NCBI RefSeq assembly: GCF_014636315.1
Contig: NZ_BMED01000007.1
Span: 186,001-250,000, forward strand
Source of the DNA: Parundibacterium terreum
GTDB lineage: Bacteria; Pseudomonadota; Gammaproteobacteria; Burkholderiales; Burkholderiaceae_D
Length of the DNA stretch: 64,000 nt
Reading direction: 5' to 3'
A program made the position numbers and the translations under genes. Of the stretch, positions 55,293-64,000 are shown piece by piece. Under the pieces are notes generated by a model that worked only from the letters and a program-made list of their open reading frames with translations, searched no databases and was not told the origin of the DNA. Position 1 is the first letter of the stretch. Every line of letters begins with the position of its first letter.

Positions 55293-56024
55293 ATGAAAAT
55301 ACTGATTGTAGGCGGAACCAGCGGCATAGGCTGGGCGCTGGCGCAGCATTACCTGCAAGCCGGCCACCAGCTTGCTGTTTGCGGCAGGGATGTGCAGCGT
55401 GTCGACCAGGCGCTGGCCAGGCAATATGCGCAGTTGACGATGTACCAGCTTGATATCGCAGATACTGCTGCGCTGGCTGCGGCTGTCAATGAATTCGGGG
55501 CTGGCGGACTGGATATGCTGATAGTCTCTGCCGGTTTCTACTTCAATACCCGTCACCATAAGCTGGATGAAGCTACGACGCTAAGGATGCTAAAGACCAA
55601 TGTATCCGGCCTGAATGCCGCGTTCGAGCTGGCAGCCGAAAAAATGATTGCACAGGGATATGGGCATCTGGTCGGCATTTCTTCCGTGGCTGGCCTGCTC
55701 AAGGACTATCCCGGTGCGTCCGTATACAGCGCCTGCAAAAGAACGGTGTTGAGCTTGTGCGATACCTATCGCATTGCGCTATCGCCTTTTGCGGTGAAGG
55801 TGACTGCGATTGTTCCCGGCTATGTCGACACCGCAAAACTGCGCGAGCTGAACGATGGCGATGCCAGCCACAAACCATTCATCATGCCGGAAGAGAAGGC
55901 GGTTGCGCTGATAGCTACGGCAATACAGCAAGCCGTGCCGGTAAGTGTGTTTCCATGGCAGATGCGGTGGATGATCAGGCTGTTAAATTTCTTGCCGGCG
56001 CAGTTATTGAAATTGAGGCGGTGA
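55293..56024 (+). CDS. short-chain dehydrogenase/reductase of the lipid cluster
   Basis: A 243-residue SDR with GGTSGIG, ISSVAGLL and YSACK. It follows the patatin-like gene on the same strand, suggesting action on a lipid ketone or alcohol. A hydrophobic C-terminal tail (MIRLLNFLPAQLL) could attach it to the membrane. Confidence 0.82.
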   Translation: MKILIVGGTSGIGWALAQHYLQAGHQLAVCGRDVQRVDQALARQYAQLTMYQLDIADTAALAAAVNEFGAGGLDMLIVSAGFYFNTRHHKLDEATTLRMLKTNVSGLNAAFELAAEKMIAQGYGHLVGISSVAGLLKDYPGASVYSACKRTVLSLCDTYRIALSPFAVKVTAIVPGYVDTAKLRELNDGDASHKPFIMPEEKAVALIATAIQQAVPVSVFPWQMRWMIRLLNFLPAQLLKLRR

Positions 56025-56144
56025 CTGTTCATTTCCTGCCTGGACGATATGCTGAAATTCCTCACGGCAAGATATGCCGTCCGCGATGGCGGTACTCTGG
56101 TTGCAGGGCAGCAAAATGAAATGCAATTTCTGCTAAGCTTGTAG

Positions 56145-57419
<1,275 letters not shown>

Positions 57420-57441
57420 ATCGAATCTGTGAGGAGACGAC

Positions 57442-58458
57442 GTGGCGACATCAATGACGATGATACAGGCCTTGCGCTCGGCCATGGATATCATGCTGGA
57501 GCGTGACAATAACGTGGTGATCTACGGCCAGGACGTGGGCTATTTCGGCGGCGTGTTTCGTTGTACCGAGGGTTTGCAAGCCAAGTATGGAAAATCGCGC
57601 GTCTTCGATGCGCCGATTTCCGAGGGCGGCATCGTAGGCACCGCAGTAGGCATGGCCGCTTATGGGTTGCGGCCGGTGGTGGAGATACAGTTTGCCGATT
57701 ATTTTTATCCGGCTTCGGACCAGATCGTGTCGGAGGCCGCGCGGCTGCGCTACCGTTCCGCCGGTGAATTTACTGCATCAATGACGATACGCATGCCCTG
57801 CGGCGGCGGCATCTATGGCGGCCAGACACATAGCCAGAGCCCGGAAGCGCTGTTTACCCATGTATGCGGCCTGCGCACGGTGATGCCGTCCAATCCCTAT
57901 GATGCGAAAGGCTTGCTGATCGCGGCGATAGAGAATGACGATCCGGTGATTTTCCTGGAGCCCAAGCGCTTGTACAACGGCCCATTCGACGGCCATCATG
58001 ACAGGCCGGTGGTGCCCTGGTCCACGCATCGCATGAGCCAGGTGCCGGAAGGCTATTACACGGTGCCGCTGGAATCGGCTTCGGTGTTTCGCAGTGGTGC
58101 CGACCTGACGGTAATTACCTACGGCACCATGGTGTTTGTATCAGAGGCAGCAGCGCATGAGACTGGCATCGATGCCGAGATCATAGACTTGCGCAGTATC
58201 TGGCCGCTGGATCTGGAGACCATCGTCAATTCGGTCAAGAAGACCGGGCGCTGTGTTGTCGTACACGAGGCGACCCGTACCAGCGGCTTTGGCGCAGAGC
58301 TGGCTTCGCTGGTGCAGGAGCACTGCTTTTATCATTTGGAAGCGCCGATAGAAAGGGTGACCGGCTGGGATACGCCTTATCCGCATGCGCAGGAATGGGC
58401 GTATTTCCCGGGACCGGACCGTGTCGGTGCGGCGTTCAGACGCGCAATGGAGGCCTAG
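57442..58458 (+). CDS. bkdA2: branched-chain 2-oxoacid dehydrogenase E1 beta
   Basis: A 338-residue E1 beta subunit (transketolase-like). The GTG start at 57442 follows GAGGAG. GQDVGYFGGVFRCTEGL and EPKRLYNGPF are family segments. It abuts the E2 gene with no gap. Confidence 0.92.
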   Translation: MATSMTMIQALRSAMDIMLERDNNVVIYGQDVGYFGGVFRCTEGLQAKYGKSRVFDAPISEGGIVGTAVGMAAYGLRPVVEIQFADYFYPASDQIVSEAARLRYRSAGEFTASMTIRMPCGGGIYGGQTHSQSPEALFTHVCGLRTVMPSNPYDAKGLLIAAIENDDPVIFLEPKRLYNGPFDGHHDRPVVPWSTHRMSQVPEGYYTVPLESASVFRSGADLTVITYGTMVFVSEAAAHETGIDAEIIDLRSIWPLDLETIVNSVKKTGRCVVVHEATRTSGFGAELASLVQEHCFYHLEAPIERVTGWDTPYPHAQEWAYFPGPDRVGAAFRRAMEA

Positions 58459-59760
58459 ATGAGCATACATGTGATCAAGGTGCCGGACATCGGCGAGGGC
58501 ATTGCCGAAGTGGAGCTGGTGGCATGGCATGTGCAGCCCGGCGATAAAGTGGCCGAAGACCAGGCGCTGGCCGATGTGATGACCGACAAGGCCAATGTGG
58601 AGATCCCTTCGCCGGTAGCCGGCACGGTGATAGCGGTGGGCGGCGCGCTCGGGCAGTTGATTTCCGTCGGTGCCGAATTGATACGGATAGAGGTACAGGA
58701 TCACAGCAACGCCGTGATTGCAGAAAACGCGAAAAATCCCCACGCGCCACAAGAAGCTGCGGCACCTGCCGTTGCCAAGATTGCGGCAGTAGCGCCGGTG
58801 GTGTCAGTGCCGCCGATGTCGCCCCCGCCCCAGCCGCCGGCAAGCAAGCCCTTGGCGGCATCGGACAGTGATGGCGCAGATCAGAAAGTGCAGGCATCTC
58901 CGGCAGTGCGTCGTCGCGCGCGCGAACTGGGAATCGATTTGCAGCGTGTCAGTAAGGCAGCGCCCAATGGCCATGTCACGCATCAGGACCTGGATGCCTG
59001 GCTGGTGAAAGGACAGCAGACCCGGCCATCGACTTCCGGCGCCGATAGATATACGCAGCGCAGCGCGGAAGAGGTCATACCTGTCATCGGCTTGCGCCGC
59101 AAGATAGCGCAAAAGATGCAGGAATCAAAACGCCGTATTCCACATTTCACCTATGTTGAAGAATGCGACGTTACCGAGATCGAGGCGCTGCGTGCCGAGC
59201 TGAATGCCAGGTGGGGAGAGCAGCGCGGTCGTTTGACTTTATTGCCGCTGCTGATGCGGGCCGTGGTGCTGGCATCGCAGCGTTATCCGCAAGTGAACGC
59301 CTTGTTTGATGACGAGGCAGGCAAGCTGACGCGCTATGGCGCGTCGCATATAGGCATTGCGACACAAACCGATAATGGCCTGGTAGTGCCGGTAGTCAGG
59401 CATGCCGAGACGCGCGACCTGTGGTCCAGCGCGGCGGAAGTGGCACGGCTGGCGCAGGCGGCCCGTGCCGGCCATGCTACCCGTGAAGAACTGTCCGGCT
59501 CCACCATCACGATCACCAGTCTGGGCGCGCTGGGCGGCATAGTCTCCACGCCGGTCATCAACCATCCAGAGGTGGCGATAGTCGGCGTCAACCGCATGGT
59601 ATTGCGCCCGGTAGTTCTGCAAGGCGCCATCGTGCCGCGCAAGATGATGAACCTGTCCTCGTCCTTTGATCATCGTGTGGTGGATGGCGCGTATGCGGCG
59701 GAGTTCATCCAGGCGATACGTAGCTATCTGGAGCATCCTGCTACCTTGTTTGTGGAGTAG
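58459..59760 (+). CDS. bkdB: branched-chain 2-oxoacid dehydrogenase E2 (lipoyl acyltransferase)
   Basis: A 433-residue E2: N-terminal lipoyl domain with DKANVEIPSP (lipoylated lysine), a Pro/Ala-rich hinge, a peripheral subunit-binding domain (SPAVRRRARELGIDL) and a catalytic domain with SSFDHRVVDGA. The E3 (dihydrolipoyl dehydrogenase) gene is not next to it. Confidence 0.93.
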   Translation: MSIHVIKVPDIGEGIAEVELVAWHVQPGDKVAEDQALADVMTDKANVEIPSPVAGTVIAVGGALGQLISVGAELIRIEVQDHSNAVIAENAKNPHAPQEAAAPAVAKIAAVAPVVSVPPMSPPPQPPASKPLAASDSDGADQKVQASPAVRRRARELGIDLQRVSKAAPNGHVTHQDLDAWLVKGQQTRPSTSGADRYTQRSAEEVIPVIGLRRKIAQKMQESKRRIPHFTYVEECDVTEIEALRAELNARWGEQRGRLTLLPLLMRAVVLASQRYPQVNALFDDEAGKLTRYGASHIGIATQTDNGLVVPVVRHAETRDLWSSAAEVARLAQAARAGHATREELSGSTITITSLGALGGIVSTPVINHPEVAIVGVNRMVLRPVVLQGAIVPRKMMNLSSSFDHRVVDGAYAAEFIQAIRSYLEHPATLFVE

Positions 59761-59994
59761 GCGGCGAGTAGACGACGGGTGTTTTTTGGCTGTGAGTGCA
59801 CCGTTATTGAATATTGTTGACGATACGATATCCATAAGCGGTGCAGACAGCGGTGTTGAAATTTGTGCCACTTTGCTGTTGCCAGAATTGCAAATTCACT
59901 GTGCCGAATTCCCGCATGCGATAATACGGGCTTATTTTATTGAAGCCCGAATCCATGGTTCGGCGCTGGCAGCAACAGACAGGTATCGGAAGTC

Positions 59995-60960
59995 ATGAAA
60001 TTAGATCTCGAAATTAGTACGCTAAACCCATCATTGTTAGGTTCTCCGGATACAGCCGATTCAGATGTGAATGCTGGCGAAGGGGAGGAAGCTATGGTGA
60101 AGAATTCCCGGCGCTTCGAGCTTTTGGAAAAGACCATACGGCGCAATGCAGGCAAGGCCATTGGCGACTTCAACATGATTGAAGACGGTGATCGCATCAT
60201 GGTGTGCCTGTCCGGCGGAGCCGATAGTTATACCATGCTGGATACGTTGCTGTATTTGAAATCGGTGGCCCCGATCAAGTTTGATCTGGTGGCAGTCAAC
60301 CTGGATCAAAAGCAACCCGGCTTCCCTGAGCAAATCCTGCCAGCCTATCTGGAAAAACTTGGTGTCGAATACAAGATTGTTGAGGAAGACACCTATAGCA
60401 TAGTCAAATCCAAGATCGCACCGGGAAAAACCACCTGTTCGCTGTGCTCCAGGCTGAGGCGCGGGATACTGTACCGCACGGCACAGGAATTGGGCGCAAC
60501 CAAGATCGCACTGGGCCACCATAGGGACGATATTCTGCATACCTTCATGCTCAATATGTTTTACGGCGGAACCATCAAAACGATGCCGCCGAAGCTGATT
60601 GCGGACGATGGCAAGAACATCGTCATTCGCCCCCTGGCCTATTCCAAAGAGAGCGACATCAAAAAATATGCGAAGGCGATGAATTATCCTATCATTCCTT
60701 GCAATCTGTGCGGCACCCAGCCGAATCTGCAGCGGCAAGCGATGAGAGAGATGACGACCCAATGGGAAAAGCACAATCCTCTGTGGGTCAAGAGCATGTT
60801 TACAGCGATGTCCAACGTCAAGCCCTCGCATATGCTTGACCGCGAACTGTATGACTTCTCGAGGTTTGAAACCCGGCAATCGGGCGAAGTCCAGGGCGAT
60901 ACCTTGTTTGATCCGCCTGATTCTTCCGAAACGGTACAAAGCGTCGTCAAGTTCATTTAG
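59995..60960 (+). CDS. ttcA: tRNA 2-thiocytidine(32) synthetase TtcA
   Basis: A 321-residue TtcA with two CxxC motifs (CSLC, CNLC) for the Fe-S cluster and the PP-loop [11 protein letters not shown], where alanine replaces the usual lysine of SGGKDS. The N-terminal 30 residues ahead of the core are acidic and variable. It introduces 2-thiocytidine at tRNA position 32. Confidence 0.93.
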   Translation: MKLDLEISTLNPSLLGSPDTADSDVNAGEGEEAMVKNSRRFELLEKTIRRNAGKAIGDFNMIEDGDRIMVCLSGGADSYTMLDTLLYLKSVAPIKFDLVAVNLDQKQPGFPEQILPAYLEKLGVEYKIVEEDTYSIVKSKIAPGKTTCSLCSRLRRGILYRTAQELGATKIALGHHRDDILHTFMLNMFYGGTIKTMPPKLIADDGKNIVIRPLAYSKESDIKKYAKAMNYPIIPCNLCGTQPNLQRQAMREMTTQWEKHNPLWVKSMFTAMSNVKPSHMLDRELYDFSRFETRQSGEVQGDTLFDPPDSSETVQSVVKFI

Positions 60961-61013
60961 CTACGCACTTCCTTCACTAGTGCGACGCGCAGGCATCTGC
61001 CGACAATCCGGAT

Positions 61014-61044
61014 GGCGTAAGGGCATGTACCTTACGCCTTTCTT
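61014..61044 (+). terminator. intrinsic terminator after ttcA
   Basis: GGCGTAAGG, 7-nt loop, CCTTACGCC, then tttctt; 54 bp past the ttcA stop. Confidence 0.85.
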
Positions 61045-61090
61045 GTATGGATTGAAGGTTTTAGCTGGCCTGTTCCGCTAATAGCCTTAC

Positions 61091-61390
61091 TTAGTCATCA
61101 TACTTGCAAAGCTTGCTGCAAAATTTCCTGTGCTTCCCCAGGATTCTGTCCATCGCCTCTTTTTCAGCCTCATCCAATTCCTGGATTTTTGCGGGATCGG
61201 TTTCACTTTTCTTTTTTTCCTGAATTTTTCTTACAGATGCGAAGAAGTTTGAATCCATTTCCTCGGGCTGCTTGAGCGGTACGTCGTTGCAACGGCGATA
61301 GCAAACAGGAGGCGTTGTCGGGGTTTGCGCCGCCACATCCAGGCTAAGAAAAATACTTGCGAGTAAAAATGTCCAAGGTTTTATAGTCAT
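61091..61390 (-). CDS. small secreted twin-CX3C protein
   Basis: A 99-residue protein with a signal peptide (MTIKPWTFLLASIFLSLDVAA) and four cysteines in two CX3C pairs (C30-C34 and C91-C95) flanking a long charged helical stretch. This layout would form a disulfide-locked helical hairpin in the periplasm. No family recognised. Confidence 0.6.
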   Translation of the reverse strand: MTIKPWTFLLASIFLSLDVAAQTPTTPPVCYRRCNDVPLKQPEEMDSNFFASVRKIQEKKKSETDPAKIQELDEAEKEAMDRILGKHRKFCSKLCKYDD

Positions 61391-61549
61391 GTGCTATCTA
61401 TGCTCAGGCTTGCGTGGATGTGTAGACTAGGGAAGTCAGCGATGGTTCGCTGTTATTGAGGGCGATTTTTCTGGAGTCCTGTGCAGGCATCCACGGCGAA
61501 CGGGGATACCTGCAGGACTCGCCTGCTTATGCTTCTTGCGCGTCTCGTA

Positions 61550-61948
61550 TTACTTATCCGTTTTAATCTGGAATACTTCTACGCCTACGCCTTCGCAATC
61601 GGGATAGACGTCTGGTTTCATCGTGGACACGCAAACTGCCCTGACCCTTGGATGCGCCAGCATGATGCGGGCTACGTCGTCGCACAGGGTTTCCTGCAGA
61701 TGCACATGGCCCTGGGCCATGCGCTGTGCGATGGTCTCGCGCATGAAATCGTAGTCCACGACTTCATGCAACTGGTCTGCGGCCGGTGTGGACAAAGCCA
61801 GAGGGATATACAGGTCGACGTTGATCAATACCCTTTGCTCCCCTTTCTTTTCGAACTCGTGCACACCTATGTTGATGCTGACTTCGTAGTTGCGCAGGAA
61901 CAGGCGGCGGCAGTCGGCGAGTTGGGGGTGGTGCAGGGCTGATAGCAT
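61550..61948 (-). CDS. folB: dihydroneopterin aldolase
   Basis: A 132-residue FolB: LRNYEVSINIGVHEFEKKGEQ is the family start, and the glutamate/tyrosine pocket follows. It cleaves 7,8-dihydroneopterin to 6-hydroxymethyl-dihydropterin in folate synthesis. It is 44 bp downstream of an SDR on the same strand. Confidence 0.9.
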   Translation of the reverse strand: MLSALHHPQLADCRRLFLRNYEVSINIGVHEFEKKGEQRVLINVDLYIPLALSTPAADQLHEVVDYDFMRETIAQRMAQGHVHLQETLCDDVARIMLAHPRVRAVCVSTMKPDVYPDCEGVGVEVFQIKTDK

Positions 61949-61992
61949 GATGGGGCTCTTTATTTCTGATCAATAAACGGTGATAGGGGTGT

Positions 61993-62826
61993 TCACAAGG
62001 CGGGTGGTGTCTTCGCCGTGGCGAGAAACATCACATCGCGTTGCAGGGGTATTAAATGCTGGCCGCCGTCCACCAGCAAGGTGGTGCCGGTGATGGCGCC
62101 GGATTCGGCGACAAAGCAAACGGTATTGGCGATGTCTTCCGGTGTGCTGGAGCGCCCCAGCGGCGTGACCTGGTGCGCTGTGGCAAAGTCCGCTGCGCTC
62201 TGCTCGCCGGACACCATCGTGATGCCGGGAGCAATGCCGACTACCCGCACGGTCGGCGCTAGTGCCTGCGCCAAGGTCGTGGTAGCGCACTGCAAGGCTG
62301 CCTTCGACAGCGTATAAGACAGGAAATCCGGGTTCAGGTTGTACAGTTTCTGGTCCAGCAGATTGATCACGCAGGCTTGCTGGCCGGCCGGCGTTGCGGC
62401 ATGCAGCGCTTGCGCCAGCATTACCGGGGCGGCCAGGTTGGCGCGCATATGTCTGTCCATGCCAGCCTGGCTGAAGCTTTGCGCATCGTCTTCTTCAAAT
62501 AACGATGCATTATTGACTACACACTGCACCTGGCCCAGTGCCGCGACGGCGCGCGGCAATAGCCTGCGCGTTGCCTCCTCGTCCAGCAGATCGCAAGATA
62601 AAGCTACCGCACGCCTGCCCATGGCCCTGATCTCGGCGATCAGGCTTTCCGCTTCGGCAGCGGAACGGCCATAGTGCACGGCGATATCCCAGCCGCGTGC
62701 CGCCATCGCCAGCGCGATATGGCGGCCTATGCGTTTGGCTGCGCCGGTGACCAGCGCGACGCGCGCGCCAGGTGCTGGAGTGGCAGGCGGCTGGCTGCTT
62801 GTGGCGTTCGTTTCTTTATTGCTCAT
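61993..62826 (-). CDS. pteridine-reductase-like SDR (FolM-like)
   Basis: A 277-residue SDR. The cofactor loop TGAAKRIGR matches the TGxxxRxG form of pteridine reductases and FolM rather than the common TGxxxGIG. The YTLSK active site is present. Coupling with folB supports a dihydromonapterin or dihydrofolate reductase role. Confidence 0.78.
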   Translation of the reverse strand: MSNKETNATSSQPPATPAPGARVALVTGAAKRIGRHIALAMAARGWDIAVHYGRSAAEAESLIAEIRAMGRRAVALSCDLLDEEATRRLLPRAVAALGQVQCVVNNASLFEEDDAQSFSQAGMDRHMRANLAAPVMLAQALHAATPAGQQACVINLLDQKLYNLNPDFLSYTLSKAALQCATTTLAQALAPTVRVVGIAPGITMVSGEQSAADFATAHQVTPLGRSSTPEDIANTVCFVAESGAITGTTLLVDGGQHLIPLQRDVMFLATAKTPPAL

Positions 62827-62912
62827 GGCACCAATAATGAAAATATTCTTTACTAAGGTTTATGCTGCGGCTTTTTACTGCATTAGCCGGGCGTTTTCTC
62901 TACAATGCCGGT

Positions 62913-64000
62913 ATGCAATTACCTTTATCTCTTCCCGTACCTGCTGCAGACGCGCAAGCAGCATCACAGGCGCTGCAACAGCTGATTATTGATGATATCA
63001 ACAACCATGCCGGATGGATTTCATTTTCCCGGTATATGGAACTGGCGCTGTATGCGCCAAGGCTGGGTTATTACAGTGGCGGTGCAGCAAAATTAGGCAA
63101 AGATGGTGATTTTACAACCGCGCCGGAAATTACGCCGCTTTTTGGTCAGGCTTTAGCGCATGTTGCCGCTAATTTGTTTGCGCAGACGGGCGCGCAGATC
63201 ATGGAATTCGGTGCCGGTACCGGCAGGCTGGCCTACGACATCCTGTCGGAATACCAGGCCCAGGGTATCGCGCTGGAGCGCTATTTTATCGTGGAGCTCT
63301 CCGGTGAATTGCGCGCCAGGCAGGAAGAATTACTGAAAGACTTTCCCCAAGTACAATGGTTGCAGCAAATGCCGCAGGCATTTGCCGGCGTAGTGCTGGG
63401 CAACGAGGTGCTGGATGCGATGCCGGTGCAGCTAGTCATCAAGACTGACGGCGGCTGGAAAGAATGCGGAGTCAGTGTTGCCGACGCTGACGCAGACAGC
63501 GGGCCTCGCTTCATCTATCGCGAGCGAGACTGCGATCCAGCCCTGGTGGCGCAAATTCCGGACGCGCAGGCGCTGCCCAGTGGCTACATGACAGAGGTAC
63601 ATCCTGTTGCAGCCGGCTTCATGCGCAGCTTGGCGCAAATGCTATGCAATGGCCGCGAAGCCAGCGGCAAGGGCGCGGCCGCGATCTTGATCGACTACGG
63701 TTTTCCAGCAGCAGAGTATTATCTGGAGCAGCGCATGCAGGGTACGCTGATGTGCCACTACCGCCATCATTCGCATCCGGATCCGTTTTACCTGCCGGGT
63801 TTGCAGGATATCACCGCCCATGTTGATTTTAGTGCAATGGCGATTGCTGCCAGCGAGGCTGGGCTGGATGTGATCGCTTATATGAGCCAGGCTGGATTTT
63901 TATTGGAAGCGGGCATAGGCGAGATCTTGATGCGCACACCGGCAGACGACCCACTGGCCTACTTACCGCAGGCCAATGCGCTGCAAAAGCTGATTTCCCC
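62913..64000 (+). CDS. MidA-family SAM-dependent methyltransferase (partial)
   Basis: A frame running off the right edge with no stop, about 362 codons. SAM motif EFGAGTGRLAYDIL and the GNEVLDAMPVQ segment are typical of the MidA/NDUFAF7 family, which in mitochondria methylates an arginine of complex I; bacterial roles are less clear. The ATG at 62913 gives the usual spacing to GWISFSRYMELALY; an in-frame ATG at 62862 is possible. It diverges from the folM-like gene. Confidence 0.85.
   Translation, partial: MQLPLSLPVPAADAQAASQALQQLIIDDINNHAGWISFSRYMELALYAPRLGYYSGGAAKLGKDGDFTTAPEITPLFGQALAHVAANLFAQTGAQIMEFGAGTGRLAYDILSEYQAQGIALERYFIVELSGELRARQEELLKDFPQVQWLQQMPQAFAGVVLGNEVLDAMPVQLVIKTDGGWKECGVSVADADADSGPRFIYRERDCDPALVAQIPDAQALPSGYMTEVHPVAAGFMRSLAQMLCNGREASGKGAAAILIDYGFPAAEYYLEQRMQGTLMCHYRHHSHPDPFYLPGLQDITAHVDFSAMAIAASEAGLDVIAYMSQAGFLLEAGIGEILMRTPADDPLAYLPQANALQKLIS

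Overview
The window reads as one contiguous chromosome segment of a betaproteobacterium in order Burkholderiales, most probably Oxalobacteraceae (Herminiimonas/Janthinobacterium-like). The evidence is a complete aerobic benzoyl-CoA (box) pathway, a DUF4148 protein, GlmS, GlmU, TtcA and FolB of beta-proteobacterial type, and moderately high GC outside one AT-rich island. This placement rests on gene content, not on a database search. I found no rRNA, tRNA, CRISPR array or insertion sequence.

Region 1 (1-11751): benzoate catabolism. A leftward operon holds boxD-like aldehyde dehydrogenase, bclA and an alpha/beta hydrolase, plus a DUF4863 gene and the first codons of another gene. It diverges from boxR and then boxC-boxB-boxA. 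An enoyl-CoA hydratase and a MaoC-like dehydratase follow boxA. Repeated TGCA tetramers lie in both the boxR and boxC promoter regions.

Region 2 (12016-14406) has a polysaccharide flippase and a family 2 glycosyltransferase. Region 3 (14560-20718) has an EF-hand protein, a two-cysteine OhrR, an HxlR regulator diverging from an isochorismatase-like hydrolase and a ketoglutarate-semialdehyde-type dehydrogenase, two tandem nearly identical ohr genes, and small proteins including a Rof-like one. A shared 20-bp operator-like sequence precedes ohrR and both ohr genes.

Region 4 (about 20720-24420) is visibly AT-richer. It carries a tightly packed trio: a PD-(D/E)XK-type nuclease, a bare Hanks-type Ser/Thr kinase and a 385-residue protein of unknown family. 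Gene-fragment-like reading frames flank the trio, and a DUF1508 (YegP-like) gene follows. This is the best candidate for an undescribed, possibly defensive, system.

Region 5 (24635-36286) is an accessory oxidoreductase and hydrolase region: CAT-like acetyltransferase, secreted hydrolase, YciI-like protein, LysR regulator, three SDRs, GST, an old-yellow-enzyme reductase, DUF427, alpha/beta hydrolase and thiolase. Region 6 (36380-49391) has glmS, an Lrp regulator, a Crp-type regulator diverging from an HD-oxygenase-like/class II aldolase/SDR/SDR operon, a GYD protein, azlCD, an uncharacterised putative metalloprotein, glmU, and an ECF sigma/anti-sigma pair diverging from a DUF4148 gene.

Region 7 (49680-56024) is a lipid cluster whose four core genes match the E. 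coli ynbABCD set (CdsA-like, hydrolase-methyltransferase fusion, CDP-alcohol phosphatidyltransferase, PAP2/dual-specificity phosphatase), here with a patatin-like protein whose catalytic residues look replaced and an SDR. Region 8 (56175-64000) has branched-chain 2-oxoacid dehydrogenase E1alpha/E1beta/E2 without a local E3, ttcA, a small twin-CX3C secreted protein, folB with a pteridine-reductase-like SDR, and a MidA-type methyltransferase cut by the window end.
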